A DNA stretch of 37,871 nt from Legionellales bacterium (GTDB taxonomy: Bacteria; Pseudomonadota; Gammaproteobacteria; Comchoanobacterales; Comchoanobacteraceae). Each line of letters opens with the position of its first letter. Positions within the stretch are counted from its first letter, which is position 1. The translations under genes and the position numbers were made by a program. The notes under the pieces are model-generated. The model had not been told where the DNA came from. It ran no database searches and was given only the letters and a program-made list of their open reading frames with translations. Below, one piece after another: positions 1 through 8,577 of this stretch. Location of the stretch: positions 4,424-42,294 of the forward strand of contig PBLX01000009.1 in NCBI GenBank assembly GCA_002722435.1, given 5' to 3'.

Positions 1-845
1 GCAAATGCTGTTCCGTCTGCTACTTGTGTATCACCACGTTTGATGCGAGCGTTTACATACTGCATGAACAGTTGTTTGTATTCTGGATTGTTTACTGCTG
101 TAAAGTCTGCACTATTCAGCGCACCTGCGGCTGTGTTCATTGCACTTAGTATCTGTCTATTTTCACTCTGTGATAAACTTGCTTTTCCGCTTAGATCCTT
201 GTATGTAGCGTCATCAAACCAAACACTACTGGACTTGTTTAGGCCACTAACATCCGCACCGAAACTTGCCTGCATGTCTGGTATGCTATCACCAGTGTAT
301 GTTGTGTGAAATATTATACCCAGTTTACTTGCACCAATACGTTTACCCAGTTTACTATTTACTGGCACAGCATATGTAATTGTGTTAGGTCCAAATATGT
401 AACTCTCTTCTCCATCAATCTCTGCAGTGTTTAGATCGTCTGCAGTATACATTAGGTCTCCCTGTAGTACACCCTTGATGCCTAACTTGCTAAGTTCAGC
501 AAGACTAATTTTCATTTTTCTGTTTAGATCTTCAGAGCCTATGTCTGCGTCAATATCAGCGTTAGTCTTATACACTTTGCCTTTTTTATTGAAGATACTT
601 TTCTTAGCAACAAAGAACTTGCCGTCTGCTGGATCAATACCCGTGAATATTGCAGGTGCACCGTCCCACTTAACTGTTAGGTTGCCGCTTTCGCCACCAT
701 TTTCCAACATGTCACGCACACTGTTGATATATTGTAGCGCACTCTGGGCACCAGTTTTGCCTTGAAGAAACACTAGATCTTCAATGTGTTCGAGGTGTGT
801 ATTTTTACCTTCGTCAGCCTCGGCTATTATTTCCCTGAAGCGCAT
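1..845 (-). CDS. DUF6267-type nucleotidyltransferase-like protein (3' end cut off)
   Basis: This open frame runs from an ATG at 845 off the left edge of the window, so about 281 residues of the N-terminal part are visible. It contains KWDG at residues 59-62, which matches the KxDG motif I of ATP-dependent DNA/RNA ligases and related covalent nucleotidyltransferases, with K59 as the candidate adenylated lysine. GVLQGDLMY (125-133) and the FGPNTITYAV / KLGIIFHTTY segment (151-183) resemble the later motifs of that fold. The overall pattern recalls a conserved protein of marine T4-like phages (DUF6267), which I recall as ligase-like; this is from memory, not a search. It overlaps the upstream small gene by 19 bases, which implies co-translation. 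Motifs IV and V would lie outside the window. Gene confidence is high; enzymatic activity is inferred. Confidence 0.75.
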   Translation of the reverse strand, partial: MRFREIIAEADEGKNTHLEHIEDLVFLQGKTGAQSALQYINSVRDMLENGGESGNLTVKWDGAPAIFTGIDPADGKFFVAKKSIFNKKGKVYKTNADIDADIGSEDLNRKMKISLAELSKLGIKGVLQGDLMYTADDLNTAEIDGEESYIFGPNTITYAVPVNSKLGKRIGASKLGIIFHTTYTGDSIPDMQASFGADVSGLNKSSSVWFDDATYKDLSGKASLSQSENRQILSAMNTAAGALNSADFTAVNNPEYKQLFMQYVNARIKRGDTQVADGTAF

Positions 846-1090
846 TTATTTTCGTTGACCCGTCTAATACCTCTTACAAACTTACGACTATCCTGACTGC
901 GAATACTGTTAATTAATCTACGCTCTAGATCGCCCGCAGTCTCAGTATCATAGTGTTTGTGCATTTCATTGATAAGATTAATAGCACTTTCTATTACATT
1001 TGTTGCACGACTTTCCATAACATGTTTGCGATCACGTTCAACAATCATACTATTAAGTTCGTGTAATATACTTCTAGTTTGTTTTTTCAC
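827..1090 (-). CDS. Small conserved phage protein, unknown function
   Basis: An 87-residue, charged and probably all-helical protein with a GTG start at 1090 and an AGGA ribosome site about 7 bases upstream. It contains no motif I recognise; it is rich in Arg/Lys and Glu, and its C-terminus is basic (KFVRGIRRVNENK). It is the first gene of a minus-strand unit: a GATAAATAC box lies about 23 bases upstream of the start, and its 3' end overlaps the ligase-like gene. It has no signal peptide or membrane segment. Function unknown. Confidence 0.65.
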   Translation of the reverse strand: MKKQTRSILHELNSMIVERDRKHVMESRATNVIESAINLINEMHKHYDTETAGDLERRLINSIRSQDSRKFVRGIRRVNENKCASGK

Positions 1091-1110
1091 AGTGTTATCC
1101 TATCATTTTT

Positions 1111-1120
1111 AGTATTTATC
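1111..1120 (-). promoter_or_regulatory. Candidate T4-like late promoter
   Basis: On the minus strand this reads GATAAATACT, close to the T4 late -10 box TATAAATA, and lies 21-30 bases upstream of the GTG start at 1090. The identical core GATAAATAC occurs at 9984-9992. There is no recognisable -35, as expected for late promoters read by a phage sigma factor. The assignment is by motif only. Confidence 0.5.
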
Positions 1121-1150
1121 GGTTAAATACACTATTACATATTGTAACAC

Positions 1151-1158
1151 GGAGAGAG
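1151..1158 (+). promoter_or_regulatory. Strong Shine-Dalgarno of the lipase gene
   Basis: GGAGAGAG lies four bases upstream of the ATG at 1162. The same GGAGAGAG precedes the AAA ATPase at 19508, and close relatives precede many early genes. The site is fully complementary to the CU-rich loop at 18417-18443. Confidence 0.7.
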
Positions 1159-1161
1159 CAT

Positions 1162-1893
1162 ATGTCAACTATCGAGCAACCTGGCTTGCATTTTGCAACC
1201 CTTGCTAAAATAGCATACATGACCGAAAAAGACAGTAAACCTATTGCACACACTATGGGTTACACAAAAATAAAACTTATTGATCACAAGGGTGCAGAGT
1301 GTTTGTTTTTGGAAAACAACGAACGCATTGTGCTTGCATTCAGAGGCACAGAGCCCAAAGAGTTTAGTGATATCAAAGCAGATTTAAAAGCATGGAAACG
1401 TCCCAGTGAAACTGATGGCATGGTTCACCAGGGCTTTTTCGATTACCTGGAACGTATATGGGATAGTGTTGTAAGACACATTAACTATGGTGACAGAGAG
1501 AACAAAGAACTGTATATATGTGGACACAGTCTGGGAGGTGCTATGGCAACACTTGCCGCAAGTAGACTAGAGGATAGAGTAGTTGCTTGTTATACATATG
1601 GATCACCACGTGTAGGCGGCAGTGTATGGAGAGACAAAGCACATTTTTTACATTATAGATATGTTAACAATAATGATGTAGTGCCCAAGGTTCCGCTCTG
1701 GCTTATGGGATTCCGCCACCATGGCGAACTACACTACGTTAATTATTACGGAAATATTCGTGCGCTTACTCCCTGGCAACGCATAAAAGATGGTTGGCGC
1801 GGCCGTATGAAAGCCTGGAGTAAACTGGAGTTATTTGATGGTGCTCGAGATCACAGCATGGATGCTTACGAACGGAAGATAGCCAATAACTAA
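1162..1893 (+). CDS. Class 3 (fungal-type) lipase/esterase
   Basis: A 243-residue alpha/beta hydrolase of the Lipase_3 family. FRGTE (60-64) is the oxyanion-region motif, GHSLGG (121-126) is the nucleophile elbow with S123, NNNDVVPKVP (169-178) carries the likely acid D172, and the catalytic histidine is probably H231 in DHSMDAY, with H186/H187 as alternatives. It has no signal peptide, so it would act in the cytoplasm or need lysis or holin-like release. It would hydrolyse a lipid or ester; the substrate cannot be told. It starts at an ATG with a GGAGAGAG ribosome site. It heads a short plus-strand group with a 58-residue gene and a DnaE-like polymerase and diverges from the gene at 1090. 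Possible roles are membrane lipid turnover or lysis; neither is shown. Confidence 0.88.
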   Translation: MSTIEQPGLHFATLAKIAYMTEKDSKPIAHTMGYTKIKLIDHKGAECLFLENNERIVLAFRGTEPKEFSDIKADLKAWKRPSETDGMVHQGFFDYLERIWDSVVRHINYGDRENKELYICGHSLGGAMATLAASRLEDRVVACYTYGSPRVGGSVWRDKAHFLHYRYVNNNDVVPKVPLWLMGFRHHGELHYVNYYGNIRALTPWQRIKDGWRGRMKAWSKLELFDGARDHSMDAYERKIANN

Positions 1894-1906
1894 TTGGGTA
1901 TTAGTA

Positions 1907-2083
1907 ATGGTAACTATTATTAATGGTATACCACAAGCAGAAAGTATTGCAACGTATGAAAGGATTGCTGATTGTTATTTCAACATTACTCAGCAAGAAA
2001 TGAAATACGATTTTGATACACTAAAACGCGACTGGGTATGTGTGCGCAGTGAAGGCGATTGGGATCTTGTTCTACGTTACTAA
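1907..2083 (+). CDS. Small protein, 58 residues, unknown function
   Basis: An ATG at 1907 opens a 58-codon frame ending in TAA at 2081-2083 (starts MVTIINGIPQAE, ends WDLVLRY). It is acidic and tyrosine-rich with a compact C-terminal half, KRDWVCVRSEGDWDLVLRY, that could be a beta hairpin. The space between the lipase stop and the next promoter is otherwise empty, so it is probably a real gene co-transcribed with the lipase. The ribosome site is weak. No family recognised. Confidence 0.55.
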   Translation: MVTIINGIPQAESIATYERIADCYFNITQQEMKYDFDTLKRDWVCVRSEGDWDLVLRY

Positions 2084-2116
2084 ACCAAAAAAATTAAATA
2101 TGACCTTGTTTCCTTA

Positions 2117-2123
2117 ATAAATA
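2117..2123 (+). promoter_or_regulatory. Candidate late promoter for the DnaE-like gene
   Basis: ATAAATA within TTAATAAATAAATG, about 60 bases upstream of the ATG at 2185, resembles the T4 late box. The predicted transcript would begin almost exactly at the hairpin at 2127-2146. Confidence 0.4.
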
Positions 2124-2126
2124 AAT

Positions 2127-2146
2127 GTGTCGCAGAAATGCGGCAC
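2127..2146 (+). promoter_or_regulatory. 5'-leader hairpin with GAAA tetraloop
   Basis: GTGTCGCA-GAAA-TGCGGCAC forms an eight-pair stem in RNA (one G-U wobble) capped by a GNRA-type GAAA tetraloop. No T-run follows, so it is not an intrinsic terminator. It lies immediately downstream of the late-type box at 2117-2123 and would sit at the 5' end of the polymerase mRNA, where such stems can stabilise transcripts. Function inferred from position. Confidence 0.5.
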
Positions 2147-2184
2147 TTGGCACATAAAAGAATTTAGGCAAACAAGAGGCACAT

Positions 2185-3882
2185 ATGAAAGTACCTAAGG
2201 ACGCGAAGGCTCAATTAGAACGATTACTTGGCAGATTCATAAGGCATATTCCGGACTCCCCCGAGTATCATAACAGGCTTATCGAAGAACTGGAGATCAT
2301 TCTCAAACTTCGCTTTGTCGATTACTTCCTCACAATTTGCGATGTACTGACGCTAACCGACGACATAACACACATGACTCGCGGTTCAGCAGGGTCTAGT
2401 CTCGTCTGTTACCTATTGGGTATTACAGACGTTGATCCCATAAGATGGCAAATACCGGTTGCACGTTTCCTAAATCCTTTGAGAGACGATTTACCAGATG
2501 TGGACATAGACTTTCCGCACTGGCAACAGACTGCTGTTATGCAACGGATATTTGATAAATGGCCCGGGTATAGCGCAAGAATTAGCAACTATGTTACCTA
2601 CAAGGAGCGCGGTGCTCGCAGAGAAGCGGCACGCCGTCTTGGCGCATCTGGTAAACTCCCTCGCAATTTCAAGTATGAAGATTTAGATATAGACAAGGAA
2701 GAAGCAATGCGAATCGAAAGAAAACTTATAGGCAAAAAGAAGGCAATATCAAAACACTGCGGAGGCGTACTTGTGTTTAAACACAAACTACCCAAGAGTC
2801 TAGTAAACGCAGACAACCAGATACTACTGGACAAGAACGAAGTTGAGGACTTGGAACATCTTAAAATAGATATCCTTGCTAACCGAGGACTCAGTCAACT
2901 ACTGGAGATAGATCCGGAGACTCCACTAGAAGCATATCCGGAACAGGATTACGAAACAGAACAGTTACTATGCAGTGGTAACGTTATTGGTGTAACACAA
3001 GCAGAGTCGCCAGCAATGCGCAGACTATTTCGTGCTATACAACCTAAGAGCAAATCAGACTGTGTATTTGCTACTGCACTTATACGCCCTGTTGCAACAA
3101 CGGGCAGACAGAAAGCCGCGTTCTTTCAGGACTGGACAGAACAACGTTTAGAGGATACTATTGTGTATGAAGATGATGCTATCCGTAAAATAGCAAAACT
3201 AATTGACTGTGATATGTATGAAGCAGACATGTATCGTCGTGCCTTTGCAAAACGTGACGAAGAACGTGTTATGCAGTTTATGGAACGCATGGGCGACAGT
3301 GAACGCAAAGAAGAGATCATCAACGAACTATATGGACTGGGTAACTTCGGATTGTGCAGGGCACACGCCGTAAATCTTGGAAGACTGATTTGGGCACTTG
3401 CATATCAGAAAGCACACAATCCTAAGGAGTTCTGGCGTGCCGCACTGAAACACTGCCAGGGAAGTTGGCGCCGCTGGGTACACAAGACAGAAGCAAAACT
3501 TGCTGGCTGGGACTTGCGTGAACTAGGATATCCAAATGGCATAACAGAGTCACCACAAACACAATACAAACGTTATGGCTACTGGACACAACCGGAGTTC
3601 ATGCCCAATATGTTTGTGCAGGAGACCTGGGGCGATAGAGTAAATTTTGCAGGATTAGTTGCTAATGGTCGTGTATTCCGAGGAGCAGAGGGTAAGTATA
3701 TTACGTTTGTTACACTGGGTATAAACAATGGTGAATATGTTGATGTAACTATCAAACGTCCATTTAGTTACAGGGATCATGATGTAGTTGTGGGATCAGG
3801 ACGTGTGCGTTATAACAACGGCAGCCAGTATATTGATTGTGTAGATGCACAGGGTTATAGACTAGAGAAGTATGTAAACTAG
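2185..3882 (+). CDS. DnaE-type (family C) DNA polymerase core lacking the PHP domain
   Basis: A 565-residue homologue of the bacterial Pol III alpha subunit that begins just before the palm. GSAGSSLV (68-75) corresponds to the DnaE GRGSxxGSLV motif; LPDVDIDF (103-110) supplies catalytic D105 and D107, and LKIDILANRG (226-235) supplies the third carboxylate, D229. VIGVTQAESPAMR (268-280) and LYGLGNFGLCRAHAVNLG (383-400) match the fingers region of DnaE. The C-terminal 486-560 looks like an OB fold. E. coli DnaE is about 1160 residues; the roughly 270-residue N-terminal PHP domain is wholly absent and other parts are shortened. All three metal ligands are present, so it could be an active replicative or accessory polymerase. 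Any proofreading must come from elsewhere, for example the exonuclease at 19568-20104. An AAGAGG ribosome site precedes the ATG. It converges on, and overlaps by 4 bases, the radical SAM gene. Confidence 0.88.
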   Translation: MKVPKDAKAQLERLLGRFIRHIPDSPEYHNRLIEELEIILKLRFVDYFLTICDVLTLTDDITHMTRGSAGSSLVCYLLGITDVDPIRWQIPVARFLNPLRDDLPDVDIDFPHWQQTAVMQRIFDKWPGYSARISNYVTYKERGARREAARRLGASGKLPRNFKYEDLDIDKEEAMRIERKLIGKKKAISKHCGGVLVFKHKLPKSLVNADNQILLDKNEVEDLEHLKIDILANRGLSQLLEIDPETPLEAYPEQDYETEQLLCSGNVIGVTQAESPAMRRLFRAIQPKSKSDCVFATALIRPVATTGRQKAAFFQDWTEQRLEDTIVYEDDAIRKIAKLIDCDMYEADMYRRAFAKRDEERVMQFMERMGDSERKEEIINELYGLGNFGLCRAHAVNLGRLIWALAYQKAHNPKEFWRAALKHCQGSWRRWVHKTEAKLAGWDLRELGYPNGITESPQTQYKRYGYWTQPEFMPNMFVQETWGDRVNFAGLVANGRVFRGAEGKYITFVTLGINNGEYVDVTIKRPFSYRDHDVVVGSGRVRYNNGSQYIDCVDAQGYRLEKYVN

Positions 3883-5405
3883 TAGGGCCTATAAGCATCT
3901 AAATCAGGAATATAGTCCACCATCATAATATTTCTTGCACTATCCATAATGTCGTTCCATTTAAAAAACTTCTCTACTTTGTCTGGTTCAGTCTTATAGT
4001 GTTTGTAGTGTTCCAGCAATCCGTCTATGCCTGATTTGCAGTCTTTGCCATCACTGTAGTACAGTTTAGTCTCCTGTGTTAGTCTTAAACTTTCTTTGAC
4101 TTCTTCAATCATTGGACTAATAAACGCACTGTGTAAGTCCACAAAGTTGTACTGCAAGTATAAACTTTCCTGAGGAAATTCTCTACTAGCAAACTCAAAG
4201 AATTCGTGTGTCCTGTGTATCCCCCAGATAGTGGGCACATGGTTCCAAGTAAACTGATGTCCTTCCTGTTTTATTCTGTGGCAATTTTCTACTATGCTAT
4301 CCCAGTTACTACGCCAACGTATGTAGTTGTTTACTATTCCATATCCATCACAACTAACACTGAAATGTAACTGTGTAAAATGTTTTGCAAGATCCCAAAA
4401 CTGTTCACTAAAAAAGTTTGCATTGGTTCCTATAGTAAGTCCGAAATCCGTGTGTCCTGTATCAATACACTTGCGCATAAACTGATAAGTTTCCTTCATT
4501 ACAGTGGGTTCACCACCATTAAGATATACTAGGTGTTTGTGAGTAAGTGTTTTTACATCTATAGTATTAAGTTTGTTACTATATTCATAATTGTCTCTCC
4601 AGTACTGTTGATCAGTCACAAGATCTGGATTTTCCTCAAATTCTTTTTTAAGCAAATGACTGTATAGCGGAGTACACATGCGACACATTAAATTACACTT
4701 ATTACTGGAGCGTATTTCATAGTAATATGGATTATCTATCTGCTCAAGATCCTTGACATTGCGTATACCCAGTTGTGCTATAAAATCAAGACTGTCATGC
4801 ACCCTATAACTGTCCATGCCGTAGTCTTCATATTCGTAACAAGTTGAACAATTTTCAGGCATGCGTTCACCACGCAACATACGCTGTCTTATGTCCACAT
4901 ATTCTGGATGTGTTCGCCAGTTTTCAATTGTGCCTACGTCAGCGATCTTAGTTTTTGTTCTAGCACATAATATATTATTGCCGCCGTCATCATTGTAATT
5001 GATCCATGGATATATACAAAAACTTTTATTTGTTTTGAAGAAGTTCATCCATTCAGTATATATTTGAATATTTTTATTGTCCTTGTACTGAACATTAGTT
5101 CCCCAGTAATTACTATTACGTTCAACTTCCTGGCATATTTTAAGACTGGATAGAAATAGTTTTTTACTTGTCCATTCTTCTAGTGGTTGATCAAGCAGAA
5201 TTACCTTATCAAACTGTTTTGCAACATTGATAAGATATCCACTACTTGCGTCTGCTATGCTACTATGATAATAACCTGACTGGTCAACATTACTGTCCTC
5301 AGTAATTAAACCTAAATTTTTACTAGAGTTTTTCCTTGCGAGATTTTCTGTTCTTGAATCTGTATCCAGAGTATTATTACCAATTACTAATACACGTTCA
5401 TTCAC
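3879..5405 (-). CDS. Radical SAM protein with twitch/SPASM-like region and extra N-terminal domain
   Basis: A 508-residue protein. CNLMCRMC (237-244) gives the CxxxCxxC that binds the catalytic 4Fe-4S cluster (C237, C241, C244). Upstream cysteines C130, C147, C186 and C189 resemble the auxiliary-cluster cysteines of twitch-type radical SAM proteins. NGGEPT (about 318-323) is the SAM-binding GGE motif. The first roughly 100 residues form a separate domain beginning VLVIGNNTLDTDSRTENLA, of unknown function. It starts at GTG 5405 with AGGA upstream and overlaps the helicase stop by 8 bases. It is last in the replication run, and a second twitch-type radical SAM gene sits in the glycan cluster (36384-37514). 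Substrate unknown; a peptide or sugar modification is plausible. Confidence 0.85.
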   Translation of the reverse strand: MNERVLVIGNNTLDTDSRTENLARKNSSKNLGLITEDSNVDQSGYYHSSIADASSGYLINVAKQFDKVILLDQPLEEWTSKKLFLSSLKICQEVERNSNYWGTNVQYKDNKNIQIYTEWMNFFKTNKSFCIYPWINYNDDGGNNILCARTKTKIADVGTIENWRTHPEYVDIRQRMLRGERMPENCSTCYEYEDYGMDSYRVHDSLDFIAQLGIRNVKDLEQIDNPYYYEIRSSNKCNLMCRMCTPLYSHLLKKEFEENPDLVTDQQYWRDNYEYSNKLNTIDVKTLTHKHLVYLNGGEPTVMKETYQFMRKCIDTGHTDFGLTIGTNANFFSEQFWDLAKHFTQLHFSVSCDGYGIVNNYIRWRSNWDSIVENCHRIKQEGHQFTWNHVPTIWGIHRTHEFFEFASREFPQESLYLQYNFVDLHSAFISPMIEEVKESLRLTQETKLYYSDGKDCKSGIDGLLEHYKHYKTEPDKVEKFFKWNDIMDSARNIMMVDYIPDLDAYRPY

Positions 5406-6792
5406 TCTTTAATCCTGCTAACATATCCTTTAGTTTACTGCTCTGTACACTAGCAGTAATTTTGCCTGCTTCCTCATCTGGTGCTTCAACTATGCCGCTG
5501 TCTTTATTTTTAAGTTGATCATATATACTTGAACTTTGCTTCTTAAATTGTTTATATTCTTCATCATCACCTAAATCTCGAATGCGTAAACTTTCAACAT
5601 CAAACTCAAGATCAATCTTTTGTCCAACACCTGAACTGCTTCTAGTTTTCATAAGTTGCAATTGATAGCGTCCACGTTCACGCATAGCACGACTTGTAAA
5701 GATTCCAAACACATTGTCTGCTGTATTAATTTTACTAAGTCCGCCAGCAATATGCGAATGATCAAACTCGATCTCATCCACTGCGCCTCTATTAAGTTGC
5801 GATGCTGTTACAAAAACACAGTTCAGTTCTTTTGCTAGATTGCGTAGTTCTTCACTAACGTACTTATCTTTAACAAACAAATCACTAGGACTTACTCTTG
5901 CACTTACAGGCATAAGCAAATCTAGATAGTCTATCAGTAGGAAGTCCAGGTTCCAACCATTTTTAATCTGTAGTTCCTTAAGATATGCACGAACATCATT
6001 AACGTTGCTCTGTGCTGGCATGTATTTAATCTGCAGATTACCAGCCTTCTTGCCTGTCATACGCACTTTCATTTCAACAGTGTCAAGATCCTTGAATATT
6101 TCTTTTGTACTTACATTAGTTAGCATGCTGTCAATACGCATAGCACTTAGTCCTTCACTAAGTTCAAGCGTTAGATATACACCATTCAATCCACTTGTTA
6201 CCCAGTTTACTGCTAGATTCTGCATGAACAAACTCTTGCCACTGCCACTTCCACCAGCAAAAATATTAAGTTCGCCTTTGTTCATACCGCCAAACAGTTT
6301 ACGATCCATAGCGGGCCAGCCTGTTGTAATCTGTCCATTGTTGTCCTTTAGTGCCATCAATCTTGCACGAGGATCTTCAAAGTAGTCTGTGCCCATGTCC
6401 TTTGTTAAACTGATCTGCACAGCGTCTTTAATTAGTTTTTCTACAGGATCATATGTGCCTTTCTCCAGTAGATCTGCTGCTTTAAGTATCGCACGTTCTA
6501 GTTCTTGCCGCTTTGTAAAGCCTTCAAATTCATCAAGGAACCAGTCATTGTGTTGTTCTGTAATGTCCGGAACAGGCTTTAGTTCAACACCTGTTACTGC
6601 CTGCACTTGTTCATATGTGGGCAGTGTTTTGTGATCATCGCTGTGTGTTTTTATAAACTCCGCTGTGTCTCGGAGACTCCTGTCAAAGTTTTCTACATTG
6701 TATATATTTTGCACACGAACATAGTTCTGTGCATCATTCATCATCATTTCTAAAAACAGTTTTTGTAAATCTGCTGTGTATTCTTTACTCAT
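5398..6792 (-). CDS. 41: Replicative DNA helicase, T4 gp41 / DnaB family
   Basis: A 464-residue RecA-fold hexameric helicase. GGSGSGKS (180-187) is the Walker A motif, and the hydrophobic strand ending LLIDYLDLL is Walker B. The N-terminal half is helical, as in gp41/DnaB. It unwinds DNA ahead of the fork and partners with the primase encoded two genes upstream, the usual T4 pairing. A GTG at 6813 is possible, but the ATG at 6792 with GAAGGA upstream is preferred. It overlaps the preceding gene by 8 bases and the following radical SAM gene by 8. Confidence 0.9.
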   Translation of the reverse strand: MSKEYTADLQKLFLEMMMNDAQNYVRVQNIYNVENFDRSLRDTAEFIKTHSDDHKTLPTYEQVQAVTGVELKPVPDITEQHNDWFLDEFEGFTKRQELERAILKAADLLEKGTYDPVEKLIKDAVQISLTKDMGTDYFEDPRARLMALKDNNGQITTGWPAMDRKLFGGMNKGELNIFAGGSGSGKSLFMQNLAVNWVTSGLNGVYLTLELSEGLSAMRIDSMLTNVSTKEIFKDLDTVEMKVRMTGKKAGNLQIKYMPAQSNVNDVRAYLKELQIKNGWNLDFLLIDYLDLLMPVSARVSPSDLFVKDKYVSEELRNLAKELNCVFVTASQLNRGAVDEIEFDHSHIAGGLSKINTADNVFGIFTSRAMRERGRYQLQLMKTRSSSGVGQKIDLEFDVESLRIRDLGDDEEYKQFKKQSSSIYDQLKNKDSGIVEAPDEEAGKITASVQSSKLKDMLAGLKSE

Positions 6793-7624
6793 AATATTGT
6801 TTAAGTCCTTCACTATCTGGAAATGTATTTAATCCCCAGCATTTTAATTGCACACCCTGTTGGCGTAAATGATACTGTATCATTGCTTCATGCACAACGT
6901 CGCCCGCTAGTTTACTAGGTTTTTCACGTTTATATTTTACATAATTATTCCAGTCTTGCCAAATTTTTTCCTGACCATTACTCCAGTGTTCACACATGGA
7001 TTTGAATTTAGTTTCATTTGTAATTTTGCATCCTGTGTATTCCGTTATAATTCTCACACTGCGTTCAAAGTCACTGAATATATCCGTAATTGTGTCTAAA
7101 CACAACATGTCTAATCTATCCGCTGTTTCCCATTGTGTAGTCATTTCAGGCAAGTACCAATCCATAAGATACATACTAATATACTCTCTTAGTTCCCAGC
7201 GTTCTAGTTCACCAGTATTTTTCCATTGACTACTATTTTGTTTTGGCAAAAACCAATCAGGATAGTCCGGTACTTTCTGTAGTGTTATTATACTAAATTC
7301 ACTACTAATATTGTTACTAGGACCTATATATATTTGCTTCCCGGGTTGACTGTTGCAATATTCTAATACTTCCTTGCCTTTCATATCAATCATGGGTACA
7401 TTGGGTGTGAACACATTATCAGGATACTCTACATAATCATGTGCAAGTAGTCCTGCTTTAGTTTTTGGATGCCACTGTTTATTGAAAGCATGACTGGTTA
7501 CTGCACTACTAGTTGTGTCAAAACCCCCCTCTACTGGCTTGCAATCCAAGTTTGTACAACTACGCAATATGTGCTCTATAGTACTAGCACCACCGCCCAC
7601 TTGAAAGTTAAGCCATATGTTCAC
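6785..7624 (-). CDS. Unknown protein between primase and helicase
   Basis: A 279-residue protein starting at a GTG that overlaps the primase stop in a GTGA junction. The N-terminus, WLNFQVGGGASTIEHILRSC, has a glycine-rich turn followed by a helix and could be a P-loop-like start, as in sulfotransferase-type proteins, but no complete Walker A is present. The middle is rich in aromatic residues and Trp. It lies between gp61-type and gp41-type genes, which would usually suggest a replication role, but this phage mixes functions within operons. The gene is certain; the function is not recognised. Confidence 0.7.
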   Translation of the reverse strand: MNIWLNFQVGGGASTIEHILRSCTNLDCKPVEGGFDTTSSAVTSHAFNKQWHPKTKAGLLAHDYVEYPDNVFTPNVPMIDMKGKEVLEYCNSQPGKQIYIGPSNNISSEFSIITLQKVPDYPDWFLPKQNSSQWKNTGELERWELREYISMYLMDWYLPEMTTQWETADRLDMLCLDTITDIFSDFERSVRIITEYTGCKITNETKFKSMCEHWSNGQEKIWQDWNNYVKYKREKPSKLAGDVVHEAMIQYHLRQQGVQLKCWGLNTFPDSEGLKQYYE

Positions 7625-8577
7625 CAGCGTTTTCTCCTTAAATTTATTTTAAGGCTGCTGGTTTCTCGTGCATCCACAATACTTTTAAGTGTAAATAGTT
7701 TTCCATAGCGTATAACTGCATCATTAACATCCTTAACATCAGGTTCCCAGTCAGGAAAACTAACACTCCAACCATATTCTAGTGCATCATTAATAAGTTT
7801 TTGTCCTGCTATATCTCTGTCTGGCACTAGTATTACTTCTCTGGCCAGTGTATCTATAATCTGTGCTTGTGTTTCACTGCACTGATTGCTTAGTATGCCT
7901 ACACCACCTATACACATTGCGTCAAATAATCCTTCAGTTACTACTACAAACCTAGCATTAGGCAACTGATTATCAATCCCATAACAGTAGCCATTATCAT
8001 GACTAGTAAAATATTTGGGTCTTCCGGCATCGTCTATACTCCTTGCGCTAAAACCTATTGTACGCCTTCCCCATTTAAAAGGAACAATTACACGCTTCCA
8101 CATACCTGCAGGTTGACTGTTACTGTACATAAGTTTATCCACAGGGATACAACGCCTTAGTGCATATTCACGAATGTTGTCCGGAAGTTCTGATGTTGCT
8201 CCTTCAGGCAAAGGCCTACTCTTAAATTCTATTTTAAATTTTTCTTCTTCAACGTCTTCTACAACCACTGTTTCCTTAATGCGTAGTGCTTCTATGTTTA
8301 ACATCTGGCGTGTATTTTCATCCACACCTAACCAGGTTAACAGTTTACGCATTTTGAAACTAATGTGTCTGCCAGGTTGCCAGCCTGTTTTAAAGTTGCA
8401 GTTAAAACAGTGATAACTCACTGCATCACCATTTGTAATGATACCGCCTCTGCTTCGCTTGTCCTGACTTTCACCATTATGATGACAGCATACAGCGTTG
8501 AACGAAATCCAGCCATTGGTAGTTCGTTTTTGCTTGCCGGGCAAACTATCTAATACTGCTTGTTGTATACCATTCAT
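7621..8577 (-). CDS. 61: DNA primase, T4 gp61-like
   Basis: A 318-residue primase. The N-terminal zinc site is made by CCHH (30-33) and CFNC (57-60). The TOPRIM domain shows VVVTEGLFDA (211-220), with E215 as the conserved glutamate, and VPDRD (251-255), whose DxD binds metal. It synthesises RNA primers for lagging-strand replication together with the gp41-type helicase encoded downstream. The ATG at 8577 directly follows the stop of the SGNH gene. Its length is close to T4 gp61 (342 residues). Confidence 0.88.
   Translation of the reverse strand: MNGIQQAVLDSLPGKQKRTTNGWISFNAVCCHHNGESQDKRSRGGIITNGDAVSYHCFNCNFKTGWQPGRHISFKMRKLLTWLGVDENTRQMLNIEALRIKETVVVEDVEEEKFKIEFKSRPLPEGATSELPDNIREYALRRCIPVDKLMYSNSQPAGMWKRVIVPFKWGRRTIGFSARSIDDAGRPKYFTSHDNGYCYGIDNQLPNARFVVVTEGLFDAMCIGGVGILSNQCSETQAQIIDTLAREVILVPDRDIAGQKLINDALEYGWSVSFPDWEPDVKDVNDAVIRYGKLFTLKSIVDARETSSLKINLRRKRW

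Noticed and set aside
40..765. Plus-strand frames of 89 and 112 residues
   Set aside because: They lie opposite the ligase-like coding frame (KWDG gene), have no ribosome site, and give low-complexity Ser/Leu-rich text.
2127..2146. Hairpin as terminator of the 58-residue gene
   Set aside because: No T-run follows and a promoter-like box lies directly before it.
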